From contig NZ_CALIBH010000132.1 of the NCBI RefSeq assembly GCF_938045775.1, positions 1-28,768 of the forward strand: 28,768 nucleotides of DNA, in the 5' to 3' direction. This stretch comes from an uncultured Campylobacter sp. (GTDB lineage: Bacteria; Campylobacterota; Campylobacteria; Campylobacterales; Campylobacteraceae). The position numbers and the translations under genes were made by a program. How positions within the stretch are numbered: position 1 is the first letter of the stretch; the number at the start of each line of letters is the position of its first letter. The notes beneath the pieces were generated by a model. The model searched no databases, was not told where the DNA came from, and worked only from the letters and a program-made list of their open reading frames with translations. This document shows, in pieces, positions 15,228 to 23,966 of the stretch.

Positions 15228-16012
15228 ATATAAATGAATTTGAGATGATAGACGTACTTAAAAGGCTTAAAAACGAATATGGCGTATTTGAGTTAAAAGC
15301 GGAATTTGAGGCCGAGGGAAGCCGTATGGAGGAGATGATGCGCTTGCGAGATATTGCCAATCGAGCAGATTTGCCTATCATTTTAAAAATCGGCGGAGCC
15401 GAAGCGGTTACTGATATTTATAACGGTATAATTTTAGGCGTAGAAGGGCTTATCGCGCCTATGGTAGAGACTCCATATGCCGTTTATAAATATCTAGGAG
15501 TTATAGAAAATTTAATAAATCCAGACAACCGAGATTATGTAGATTTTGCTATAAATATCGAGACGAAAACCGCAGTAGAAAATATAGATGAAATTCTAAA
15601 ATTAGAAAAAATTTCGCTACTAAGGAGTATTACATTCGGCAGAAGCGATTTTGCACAATCATGTGGTTTGAGCAAAAAAGATGTAGATAGCGAGCAGGTT
15701 TTAAATGCCGTTCAGAAAGTATCTCGCGCGGTAAAGGTAAAAGGTTTAAAATTTGCAATGGGAGGAAACATTACTGCCAAATCTATTGATTTTATCAAGA
15801 CCTTAAAAGCAGAAAATTTGATAGACAAATATGAAACCCGCAAAGTGGTTTTTGCCATAGATTCTATTGACGCTAATCCGCGCGAAGGAATTGATACGGC
15901 GCTAAAATTTGAACTATTATGGCTAAAATCAAAAAGAAGATTTTATGCAAGAATAAAAGCCGAGGATGAACAGCGTATAGAAGATTTAGAAAAAAGGCTA
16001 AGCGCTAGATGA
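15224..16012 (+). CDS. HpcH/HpaI aldolase / citrate-lyase-like protein
   Basis: A 262-residue TIM-barrel protein of the phosphoenolpyruvate/pyruvate superfamily. Recognisable blocks are LIAPMVETPYAV (77-87), INIETKTAVENIDEIL (110-125, metal-ligand Glu113) and ITFGRSDFAQSCGL (136-149, metal-ligand Asp142). Classical HpaI aldolases bind pyruvate enolate through this Glu/Asp pair. The catalytic His and Arg of HpaI are not evident: the corresponding strands read KAEFEAEGSR and ILKIGGAE. The chemistry may therefore differ (aldol cleavage or condensation, or lyase). Overlaps on both sides (ATGA) tie it to the HAD protein and the epimerase. It probably handles a 2-keto-acid-derived side chain for the cluster's sugar; that is inference. 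Confidence 0.7.
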   Translation: MNINEFEMIDVLKRLKNEYGVFELKAEFEAEGSRMEEMMRLRDIANRADLPIILKIGGAEAVTDIYNGIILGVEGLIAPMVETPYAVYKYLGVIENLINPDNRDYVDFAINIETKTAVENIDEILKLEKISLLRSITFGRSDFAQSCGLSKKDVDSEQVLNAVQKVSRAVKVKGLKFAMGGNITAKSIDFIKTLKAENLIDKYETRKVVFAIDSIDANPREGIDTALKFELLWLKSKRRFYARIKAEDEQRIEDLEKRLSAR

Positions 16013-16938
16013 ATCTTTTCATCACAGGCGGCGGCGGTTTTATCGGCTCGCATCTAAAAAAGCATCTTGCGCTAAATAGTAATTTTAATGTTTTCGCTCC
16101 AAAAAGTAGCGAGCTAAATTTGACTGACGAAATCGCAGTTGACGATTTTGTCCGTGCGCATAAAATCGATACTATCGTTCATCTAGCTAATCACGGCGGC
16201 GGTCGTGATACGCTGGATATGACAAATGTGACCGAGTATAATTTACGAATCTTTTTCAATATCGCCAAGCAAAAAAATAGGGTCGCAAAGATCATATCGT
16301 TTGGCAGCGGTGCAGAATATGGCAAAAACAAGCCGATCATAAATGCTCGCGAAGATGATTATAAAAAGGCGCTTCCGCTCGATGAATACGGCTTTTATAA
16401 AGCTATTACTTCGCATTATATCGAGGATTGCGCGAATAACATTATCCAGCTTCGTTTATTTGGAATTTACGGCGAAATGGAGAATTACCGCTATAAATTT
16501 ATTACAAATGCCGTAGTAAAAAACCTACTGCACCTACCCATCACGATCAATCAAAACGTATTTTTTGATTATATGTATGTTGATGATCTGCTAAACATAG
16601 TGGAATTTTATATAGAAAATGATGCACGACATAAAATTTACAATGCAAGCAGCGGGGTGAAAATCGATCTGCTTAGCCTAGCCGCGCTCGTAAATGAGGC
16701 AAGCGATTTCAAATCCGAAATAATCGTGATGAATGCGGGGCTAAATAACGAATACACTTCTGACAATAGCCTGTTAAAATCCGAGATGGGAGGCAGGTTT
16801 AAGCTCACGCCGCATTCAGAAGCGATCGGCAAAATTCGCAAATATTTTAAGCAAAATTTTGCCAACTTAGATTTAGAGACGATTAAAAAAGACCCATATT
16901 TGAGAAAAATCAATGAAATTTGGAAAGGTAAAAAATGA
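16009..16938 (+). CDS. NAD-dependent epimerase/dehydratase or reductase
   Basis: A 309-residue extended short-chain dehydrogenase. The NAD(P) loop is FITGGGGFIGSHL at the N-terminus, LANHGGG follows strand 4, ISFGSGAEYG holds the Ser of the triad, and YGFYK supplies catalytic Tyr and Lys. FDYMYVDDLLNIVEF is the typical late sugar-binding motif. In the pathway it would reduce the keto group left after acyl transfer (as YerF does for yersiniose) or epimerise the 4-keto sugar. The sequence cannot separate these. It overlaps both neighbours by four bases and is less AT-rich than the two genes before it. Confidence 0.78.
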   Translation: MNLFITGGGGFIGSHLKKHLALNSNFNVFAPKSSELNLTDEIAVDDFVRAHKIDTIVHLANHGGGRDTLDMTNVTEYNLRIFFNIAKQKNRVAKIISFGSGAEYGKNKPIINAREDDYKKALPLDEYGFYKAITSHYIEDCANNIIQLRLFGIYGEMENYRYKFITNAVVKNLLHLPITINQNVFFDYMYVDDLLNIVEFYIENDARHKIYNASSGVKIDLLSLAALVNEASDFKSEIIVMNAGLNNEYTSDNSLLKSEMGGRFKLTPHSEAIGKIRKYFKQNFANLDLETIKKDPYLRKINEIWKGKK

Positions 16939-18266
16939 CGCCACAGGAATTAAAAGTTGAAATTTTAGAAAAGACGAAAGAGTATTATAAATTGGTTCAT
17001 GAGCCGGCGCAGCACGCTAAATTTGAGCCGGGCAAGAGTCGTGTAAATTACGCAGGCAGAGTTTTCGACGAGCACGAAATGATAAATTTGGTAGATAGCT
17101 CGCTTGATTTCTGGCTTACATACGGCGCATATTCTAAAAAATTTGAAAAGGAATTTGCCAAAATGCTTGGCGTTAGATGGGCGTTTTTGGTAAATAGCGG
17201 AAGCAGCGCGAATCTGCTCGCGTTTTTCGCGCTCACCTCGCCGCTTCTAAAAGAGCGTCGCATAAAGAAGGGCGACGAAGTCATAACTGTCGCGGCGGGC
17301 TTTCCTACGACGGTTGCGCCTATCGTGCAATACGGTGCCGTTCCGGTTTTTGTCGATATGGAACTTGAGTATTTTAATATAGATCACACAAAGCTTGAGC
17401 TTGCGCTTAGCCCAAAAACAAAAGCGGTTATGGTGGCTCACACTTTGGGAAATCCTTTTAATATAAGAGTCGTAAAGGAATTTTGCGATAAGCACGGCTT
17501 GTGGCTTATCGAGGATAACTGCGACGCGCTGGGTTCGCTATATGAGGGCAAGCCGACCGGCACATGGGGAGATATAGGTACGAGCAGCTTCTATCCGCCT
17601 CATCATATGACGATGGGTGAGGGTGGCGCTACATACACAAACAATCCGCTGCTTAAAAAAATTATGCTAAGTATGCGTGATTGGGGACGCGATTGCTGGT
17701 GTGAGAGCGGCGTAGATAATACCTGTGGCAGGCGCTTTTCGCAAAAATTTGGTGAGCTACCGCTCGGGTACGATCATAAATACGTTTATTCGCACTTCGG
17801 ATTTAATTTAAAAGCCTCCGATATGCAAGCTGCCGTGGGATGCGCTCAGATAGATAAATTTTCTAGCTTCGTGCAGCATCGTAGGCAAAATTTTAAAAAG
17901 CTTTATGACGGGCTGAAAGCTATAAAGGAGCTTATTTTAGTTAAAGCTCAGCCGCATTCCGAGCCTAGTTGGTTCGGCTTTATGATGACGGTTGCAGACG
18001 GGGCAAAATTTAGTAGAAACGAGCTTAGCGAACATCTAGAGAGGGCGGGCGTGCAAACAAGAAATTTATTTGCGGGCAATATGATCAAGCACCCGTTATT
18101 TGCAGATCTTAAACGCGGGGTAGATTATAAAATTTCAGGCGAGCTAAAAAATACCGATAAGATAATGAACGATAGTTTCTGGGTGGGGGTATATCCCGGA
18201 ATGAGCGATGAGAAGATAGAATACATCATAAAAGTAATTAAAGAATTTATATCAGCAAAAAGCTAA
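16935..18266 (+). CDS. rfbH: CDP-4-keto-6-deoxyglucose-3-dehydrase (E1)
   Basis: A PMP- and iron-sulfur-dependent enzyme that removes the C3 hydroxyl of CDP-4-keto-6-deoxyglucose, committing it to a 3,6-dideoxy sugar. The diagnostic [2Fe-2S] pattern is complete: Cys196, then exactly 57 residues to Cys254, one to Cys256 and seven to Cys264 (RDCWCESGVDNTC). The PLP-lysine of aminotransferases is replaced by His in FYPPHHMTMGEGG (His223/224), which separates true 3-dehydrases from aminotransferase relatives. Length is 443 residues, near the 437 of known RfbH/AscC. Overlapping start with the epimerase gene. The partner ferredoxin-type reductase (RfbI/AscD) is not in the window. It is the last gene of the tightly overlapping block. 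Confidence 0.95.
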   Translation: MTPQELKVEILEKTKEYYKLVHEPAQHAKFEPGKSRVNYAGRVFDEHEMINLVDSSLDFWLTYGAYSKKFEKEFAKMLGVRWAFLVNSGSSANLLAFFALTSPLLKERRIKKGDEVITVAAGFPTTVAPIVQYGAVPVFVDMELEYFNIDHTKLELALSPKTKAVMVAHTLGNPFNIRVVKEFCDKHGLWLIEDNCDALGSLYEGKPTGTWGDIGTSSFYPPHHMTMGEGGATYTNNPLLKKIMLSMRDWGRDCWCESGVDNTCGRRFSQKFGELPLGYDHKYVYSHFGFNLKASDMQAAVGCAQIDKFSSFVQHRRQNFKKLYDGLKAIKELILVKAQPHSEPSWFGFMMTVADGAKFSRNELSEHLERAGVQTRNLFAGNMIKHPLFADLKRGVDYKISGELKNTDKIMNDSFWVGVYPGMSDEKIEYIIKVIKEFISAKS

Positions 18267-18308
18267 AATATAATTCAATTAAGTAGTAGAATTTAGAAAG
18301 AAAAATAT

Positions 18309-18569
18309 ATGTCCAATAAAGCCGTCTTAAAACTATCTTTGTTATTTTGTATTGCTATGTGTTTGATTTACAAAATAGGAAAAAAGATTTTTATTGCTTA
18401 CGTTGATCCTACTGAAGATAAATACAATTATTTTAAATGGGTTTACTATTTTATGAATCACGAAAAGATATTTATATTTAATTTTTATCTATTTTATATT
18501 TTTATTATCTCTGCTTTTTTTTCTTTGATTTTATGGTATAAAATTTATAAAGACGATATCGATGAATAG
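18309..18569 (+). CDS. Small two-helix membrane protein
   Basis: An 86-residue protein with hydrophobic segments at about residues 7-30 and 55-79. They are joined by a loop rich in aromatic residues and ending in a charged IYKDDIDE tail. No family is recognised. An AGAAAG-type ribosome-binding site precedes the ATG, 42 bases after rfbH. Its last eight bases overlap the start of the large membrane glycosyltransferase gene, so it is probably an accessory subunit or a coupling leader for it. Very AT-rich. Confidence 0.55.
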   Translation: MSNKAVLKLSLLFCIAMCLIYKIGKKIFIAYVDPTEDKYNYFKWVYYFMNHEKIFIFNFYLFYIFIISAFFSLILWYKIYKDDIDE

Positions 18570-20625
18570 CGCTTTGCTTAAAATAAAGGATCTCAATTTT
18601 TACCTTTGTGCCAAAGTAGCCATAGCAATTTTAATAATTATACAAATTTCATTTTACTTTTATGGTATTTTTTCGGATTTTAAGCTTGCAAACGAATTTA
18701 GATATATAGATGAGCAGACGATATTGGATGGTAATAAAATAGTTTCGAATGATCAATATATTACAGAAAACCTGTGCTTTGACCCCAATAATATAAATTA
18801 TAAATTCAATTCATACGACAATATCTTTTTATCTGGTAAAAATGGATTTAGTTTTCATAATAACCCAAAGTTTTTGATTTTTGATCCTTATTATAGGCAT
18901 ATTAGCGCAGATACTTTTAAAAAATTTGGAACTCATATAGAAAATATAGGCTATAATAAAGACTTTAATCTTACTTATTATGAAGCCAGAGAGACAAATA
19001 GCATAAATAGCATAAATAGATACGGTTTAGATGTATTTTCGCATTCTTATCCTATGTTTGGCGCAGATACTCTAAGTAAGCTTAAAGAAAAAACTGACTT
19101 CATAGCATATAATATTTTTGAACAAAATATGCAGATTCTTAGTAGGTATTATTGGGAAGAAACCCCATTTATGTTAAATCCTATAAATGAGCTAGATCTA
19201 GATAGGGATAAATCGGAAATTTTTTCTCAATATGGATTTTTAAGTCTATACCCTATTAATTTTATAATGGAACAGCTTGGAGGCATAAGCGTTAGTAATT
19301 TTGAAAAGACGAAAAATATAGTATGTATGATCTATTATGTCATAGCGGTTGGTTTTGTATTTCTATTTTTTAAAAATGACTTGATAAGGCTTATTTTTAT
19401 ATTTTTGCTAAGTATTAAATTCTTTTCCATATCTTATTATTTTTATCATTATGGTCCTACAAATTTCGATACTAGGCATTTCTTTGATTTGACGATAGTA
19501 TTGCTTTTATTCTATGCCTCAAAATTTGGAAATTTTAATTTCATGTTTAAAGTAATATGTGTATTGCTAGCGTTGCTTTCCATTTTGATGGCTAATGATT
19601 TTGGTCTATATATTTTTATATCACTTTTAGGTGCACTTATTGTAGAATATGGAATAATTGCTGTAAAAAATAGAAAACTCGTAAATGCCGAAAAAATATT
19701 TTTTATACTCATTTATACCATTTTGGGGACAATAATATATATAAAATATCCATTTATGAAAAATCCATCAATAAAATACTTTTTAGATGGTTTTTACTCT
19801 TTTAATATTCCTTCTACTTTATTGCTCGCGGTATTGTCGGTGATATTTATTCAATGGCTATTATTTATATTTTTTTATAAGAAATTGCAAGATAGTAAAT
19901 ATTTATTAAGCTATTTATTTTTGCTATTTTATACAGGATTTTTTTATACTTATACGGTTTGGAGAGTGGACTTGTCTACCGTTAATTTTTTCATTGCCGC
20001 CCTTCCTTTTATTATAATTTTGAATTTATTTCCGGATAAGGCTAAAAAGGTGATCTCTATATTATGCATATTTATATGCATAATAACATATGCTAAATTC
20101 TCAATGTCTTATATTAAGGAAATTTTTAATTATGAAAAAATATTTGAAACGCATAAAATCTATAAATGGAACCATGAAAGAGCCGGAGGGATAATTACTA
20201 CATATCCTTTTGATAAATTTCAAAGCTCTATTAATCTTATAAATAAGTATTCGCCCGATACCAAAGAGATATATATGATATCAAAATATGATAATATACT
20301 ACAGTTTTTTAGTAAAAGATATAGCGGATTAAAGTATTTTGAGTTACGCTCTTTTCTAGTATCGGACATAGAATATAATGAAGTCTTAAATTTGATAAAA
20401 AATAAAGCCGATATTTTATATGTAGATGCCGATATAGATAGAGACTATAAGGCAGAAATACGAGAAAGGCGATTTTTTGACCTATATGATGAATATTGGT
20501 ATAATGAAAATGTTAAGCAGAGAATACCAAAATTAGAGGTATTATCTAAGCTATTTAATGAGGTCAGGGAAGATTATATTTTGGTTGAAAAAGGAAATAT
20601 GATAGATGTATATAGGAGAAAATAA
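18562..20625 (+). CDS. Large polytopic membrane protein, GT-C-type glycosyltransferase candidate
   Basis: A 687-residue protein: one N-terminal helix (about 17-37), a soluble extracytoplasmic region of some 210 residues, about nine or ten clustered helices (about 250-500) and a soluble C-terminal domain of roughly 190 residues. Large polytopic enzymes with big periplasmic parts, encoded beside GtrA and GtrB, typically take the sugar from a polyprenyl-phosphate donor and attach it to a glycan on the outer face of the inner membrane. The fold assignment rests on topology and context, as no short motif is diagnostic; an O-antigen polymerase is the main alternative. Starts within the small membrane protein gene and overlaps the acyltransferase start by 20 bases. 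Strongly AT-rich. Confidence 0.55.
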   Translation: MNSALLKIKDLNFYLCAKVAIAILIIIQISFYFYGIFSDFKLANEFRYIDEQTILDGNKIVSNDQYITENLCFDPNNINYKFNSYDNIFLSGKNGFSFHNNPKFLIFDPYYRHISADTFKKFGTHIENIGYNKDFNLTYYEARETNSINSINRYGLDVFSHSYPMFGADTLSKLKEKTDFIAYNIFEQNMQILSRYYWEETPFMLNPINELDLDRDKSEIFSQYGFLSLYPINFIMEQLGGISVSNFEKTKNIVCMIYYVIAVGFVFLFFKNDLIRLIFIFLLSIKFFSISYYFYHYGPTNFDTRHFFDLTIVLLLFYASKFGNFNFMFKVICVLLALLSILMANDFGLYIFISLLGALIVEYGIIAVKNRKLVNAEKIFFILIYTILGTIIYIKYPFMKNPSIKYFLDGFYSFNIPSTLLLAVLSVIFIQWLLFIFFYKKLQDSKYLLSYLFLLFYTGFFYTYTVWRVDLSTVNFFIAALPFIIILNLFPDKAKKVISILCIFICIITYAKFSMSYIKEIFNYEKIFETHKIYKWNHERAGGIITTYPFDKFQSSINLINKYSPDTKEIYMISKYDNILQFFSKRYSGLKYFELRSFLVSDIEYNEVLNLIKNKADILYVDADIDRDYKAEIRERRFFDLYDEYWYNENVKQRIPKLEVLSKLFNEVREDYILVEKGNMIDVYRRK

Positions 20626-21705
20626 AATTTCTGAAAATTCTAAAAGAAATGGTTTTATAGATTTTTTAAAATTTATTTTTGCCATTATAATATTAATACA
20701 TTATAGCTGGCAGTTTTTCCTATACTGCCTATAGGATATATAGGCGTGGAATTCTTTTTCTTAGTAACTGGTTGGCTCATGGCTAAAAAATTTTATGATT
20801 TTGAGCTTAATGAAAATATATTTGTTATCACTAGAAATTATATAGTGAGAAAAATAAAGGTATTTTATTTAGAATACCTTGTGGCTATTGCGATAGGCTT
20901 TATTTTCATATGTTTATTTGCTTGGAATGAAGTACCGTCCATATCGGGCATGCTGGCATTGACAATAGGAGATATATTATTATTGCAAATTTGGGGTTTT
21001 CCTGTAAGATTTATAACTGGCGTTATGTGGTATCTATCAGCTATGATAGGCTCTATATCCATATTGCTTCCAATTATACTTAAAAATCAAAAAATGTTTA
21101 TAAATTTCATTGCTCCACTTGTTATATTGATTTCATTTGGATCGATAGCATATCAATACAATTATATAGGAGTCATTATGGGGCCTATTTTTGGAGGATT
21201 CATTCATATCGGACTCATTAGGGCTATTGCAGATATTTCTTTGGGTTATTGCTTATATTTTGCTACAGAAAAAATTAATTCTATTAATTTTACAACAATA
21301 GGACTTATTTTGATCGCTATATTAGAATTTATTTTATATACCGCAATCTTTTATCTTATCATTTTTACGCGTAAACCAAATAATACTGATTTTATTATAA
21401 TATTGTTTTTATCTATATCTCTTAGCTTCTCTTTTAGTAGTAAATCATTGTTGGCAACTTTATTCCAAAAAAGAATTTTTAATAATTTAGGGCTATTAAG
21501 CCTTAATATTTTTTTAAATCATTTTTACATAGGTTGGATAATTATGGTTACGCAATCTAAATATTCTATGAAGCCTTATCAATCTATTGTCTATTATTTT
21601 TTAGGTGCAACAATTTGCATTATTTTAAATTTCATTATAGTAAAAGTTTTAAGAAAAATACAATATAAAAAACTAATTGATATTTTTTTAATTAAGGGGA
21701 AATAG
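20606..21705 (+). pseudogene. Acyltransferase-3 family membrane protein, frameshifted
   Basis: The N-terminus (ATG 20606, overlapping the previous gene) reads to FIDFLKFIFAIIILIHYSWQFF, the usual first helix with the catalytic-type His, then stops at a TAG by 20733. The remainder continues in another frame as LPIGYIGVEFFFLVTGWLMAKKF and about nine more helices to 21705. One extra T in the T5 run at 20714-20718 would join them as HYSWQFFPILPIGYIGVEFF, which fits the family. Members transfer acetyl or other acyl groups to surface sugars from the inner membrane. As written the product is lost, although slippage at the short T run or a sequencing error could restore it. The 3' part from 20746 has no good start of its own. 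Confidence 0.75.
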
Positions 21706-21706
21706 C

Positions 21707-22069
21707 TTGAATATTCAAATTATAAAATTCCTCTTAGTTGGTATATTAAATACTGTTTTTGGCTACGGTCTATTTGCCCTTTTTATCTATCTGGGTCTAT
21801 ATTATCCTCTTGCCGTGTTGCTTTCTACGATACTTGGCGTATTGTTTAACTTTAAAACCATAGGCGGGCTAGTGTTCGGCAGCAACGATAATAGACTTAT
21901 TTTTAAATTTATTTTGGTCTATGTTATAACCTATCTTTTAAATATATTTTTTCTATGGCTTTTTAAGCGGCTTGGTTTCGAAAATATGTATATAAACGGT
22001 TTTGTGCTTTTGATCCCGCTGGCCGCGGTATCATTTTTATTAAATAAATTTTTCGTCTTTAGGAGATGA
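21707..22069 (+). CDS. GtrA-family membrane protein
   Basis: A 120-residue protein with four hydrophobic helices and the GtrA hallmarks FLLVGILNTVFGYGLFA near the start, NFKTIGGLVF in the middle and FLLNKFFVFRR at the end. GtrA proteins are proposed to flip or help flip polyprenyl-phosphate-linked glucose (or another sugar) across the inner membrane. TTG start at 21707 with AAGGGGA seven bases upstream. It abuts the GtrB-like gene by one base. GC content rises relative to the acyltransferase gene. Confidence 0.88.
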   Translation: MNIQIIKFLLVGILNTVFGYGLFALFIYLGLYYPLAVLLSTILGVLFNFKTIGGLVFGSNDNRLIFKFILVYVITYLLNIFFLWLFKRLGFENMYINGFVLLIPLAAVSFLLNKFFVFRR

Positions 22070-22070
22070 T

Positions 22071-23003
22071 ATGAAAAAAATCAGTATAGTTACTGCCTGC
22101 TTTAACGAAGAGGAGAATGTAGAGGAAGTCTATGCGCGCGTAAAAAAAGTTATGGGCGAATTTCCGGAGTATGCCTACGAGCATATATTTATCGATAATG
22201 CTTCGACTGATAGAACAGTTGAAATTTTAAAACGCCTTGCAAAGGATGATAAAAATTTAAAAATCATCGTAAATTCTAGAAATTTCGGTCATATAAAATC
22301 TCCTACCTATGCGCTTTTGGGCGCAGACGGAGATGCGGTGATCTCTATCGTAGCCGATCTGCAAGATCCGCCCGAGATGATACCAGAGTTTATAAAAAAA
22401 TGGCAGGAGGGCAACGACTTGGTTTTGGCTATTAAGCGAGATAGCGAGGAACGCGGCGTGATGTTTAAAATCAGAGAGTGCTATTATGAGCTCTTATCAA
22501 AGCTATCTGAGATCGAAATTTTTAAGAATTTTACCGGCTTTGGACTTTTTGATAAAAAAGTGATAGTGGCTCTTAGACAGATGCATGACCCATATCCGTT
22601 TTTTCGCGGAATGCTAGCGGAGGCAGGTTATAGAGTAGCTAAAATTCCTTACGATCAACCCGTGAGAATCAAAGGAGTCACTAAGAACAACTTCTACACG
22701 CTTTATGATATGGGGATACTTGGCATAATCTGCAATTCCAAAGTGCCGCTTAGGCTTGCAACCTTTATAGGCATTATAACCGGTATTTTAAGCATAATAG
22801 TGGGACTTGTGTATTTTATACTTAAGCTAATTTATTGGGACGAGATGAACGTAGGCATTGCACCTCTCATAATACTTTTTTCATTTGTTTCATCGGGGAT
22901 TTTATTTTTTATCGGTATAATAGGCGAATACATTGGGGCAATCTATACGCAGGTGTTAAATCGTCCATTGGTCTTTGAAAAAGAGAGAATAAATTTTGAA
23001 TGA
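22071..23003 (+). CDS. GtrB-like polyprenyl-phosphate glycosyltransferase (GT2)
   Basis: A 310-residue enzyme: GT2 catalytic domain (1-225) with SIVTACFNEEENV, IFIDNASTDRTVEIL and the acidic DLQDPP motif of dolichol-phosphate-mannose-synthase relatives, then two C-terminal helices (about 230-255 and 265-290). This is the GtrB/ArnC layout: it moves a sugar from a nucleotide donor to undecaprenyl phosphate at the cytoplasmic face, for GtrA to present outside. The donor sugar is unknown; the CDP-sugar made upstream is an attractive but unproven candidate. AGGAGATG precedes the ATG, and the next gene starts eight bases before its stop. Confidence 0.88.
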   Translation: MKKISIVTACFNEEENVEEVYARVKKVMGEFPEYAYEHIFIDNASTDRTVEILKRLAKDDKNLKIIVNSRNFGHIKSPTYALLGADGDAVISIVADLQDPPEMIPEFIKKWQEGNDLVLAIKRDSEERGVMFKIRECYYELLSKLSEIEIFKNFTGFGLFDKKVIVALRQMHDPYPFFRGMLAEAGYRVAKIPYDQPVRIKGVTKNNFYTLYDMGILGIICNSKVPLRLATFIGIITGILSIIVGLVYFILKLIYWDEMNVGIAPLIILFSFVSSGILFFIGIIGEYIGAIYTQVLNRPLVFEKERINFE

Positions 23004-23958
23004 AGAAATACTTTTAAGTATTGCAGTACCGACCTATAATAGGGCTAAATTTTTAGATATCAGTCTAAATAGTTTATGTAAAAGCGTGCAGAAAAGCGAG
23101 CGAAAAGATATTGAAATTTTAATTTTAGATAATGCTTCCAGTGATAAAACTTCGGATATTGCAAAAAAATATATTGATTTCGGACTTGTAAAATATATAA
23201 AAAATAGTGAAAATACTGGTCCAGATAATAATTTCAAAAAAGCGATTTCTTTGTCGCGCGGAAAATATATATGGATATTCGGCGATGATGATTTAGTGTT
23301 TGATGATACGATTAAATATTTAATGCGGATACTGGATTCTTCTTCGAAATTAGGTATCATTCATTTAAAGGCACAAAATTTCATAGACAAAATTAAGCCG
23401 GCAGAATTTAAAGAATTTAATAATTTTAAAATTTATGATAATAATAAAGCGGAGTTTATAAAAGAAGCCCATACTAATTTAACTTTTATAACTTCTAATA
23501 TAGTAAATAAAAGTTTATTTGATAGAATCGATTTAGACGTGATAGCAAATAACAATCTCGTGCAGCTTTATTGGAATATCGCATGCGCGATTTTGTCTGA
23601 TAAGCAAGTCGTGGTATTTGATAAAATTTATGCAGCAAGGCAGTTTAATAGTGGAAGATATAATTTTTCAGAAGTATTTGGTACAAATCTAAATGATACC
23701 TTAATCACTATTGAAAAGAATTTTGACGCAGATTTCGTGCTTGAAATTTTTAGAAAAAGGCTTTTAATATATTATTATCCCGCCAATATAATTAGGATAC
23801 GAAACGGCCTTTCTGCGGTTAGGAACGAAAACTGCTTTCGCAATTTATATAAAATTTATAAGAAATTCCCTTCTTTTTGGATATTCACGGTTAGCGCGAT
23901 GTGGATACCAAAAAAGCTAGGCCTTTTAATAGTTAAATTTATGCAAAAGACGATTTAG
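22996..23958 (+). CDS. Family 2 glycosyltransferase
   Basis: A 320-residue GT-A glycosyltransferase: N-terminal SIAVPTYNRAKFLDISLNSL, ILILDNASSDKTSDIA and the metal-binding FGDDDLV (about residues 95-101). The C-terminal part is helical and basic with no clear membrane segment except a possible amphipathic end. It probably adds one sugar to the lipid-linked repeat unit in the cytoplasm; donor and linkage are unknown. TTG start (22996) inside the GtrB-like gene. AT-rich, in contrast to the two genes before it, suggesting a separate origin. Confidence 0.82.
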   Translation: MNEEILLSIAVPTYNRAKFLDISLNSLCKSVQKSERKDIEILILDNASSDKTSDIAKKYIDFGLVKYIKNSENTGPDNNFKKAISLSRGKYIWIFGDDDLVFDDTIKYLMRILDSSSKLGIIHLKAQNFIDKIKPAEFKEFNNFKIYDNNKAEFIKEAHTNLTFITSNIVNKSLFDRIDLDVIANNNLVQLYWNIACAILSDKQVVVFDKIYAARQFNSGRYNFSEVFGTNLNDTLITIEKNFDADFVLEIFRKRLLIYYYPANIIRIRNGLSAVRNENCFRNLYKIYKKFPSFWIFTVSAMWIPKKLGLLIVKFMQKTI

Positions 23959-23966
23959 GACGGAAT

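Noticed and set aside
16935..18266. RfbH as a sugar aminotransferase
   Set aside because: The PLP lysine is replaced by His and all four iron-sulfur cysteines are present with exact 57-1-7 spacing.
20746..21705. The 3' part of the acyltransferase as a complete gene
   Set aside because: It lacks the first helix and the catalytic-type His, which are found in another frame just upstream.
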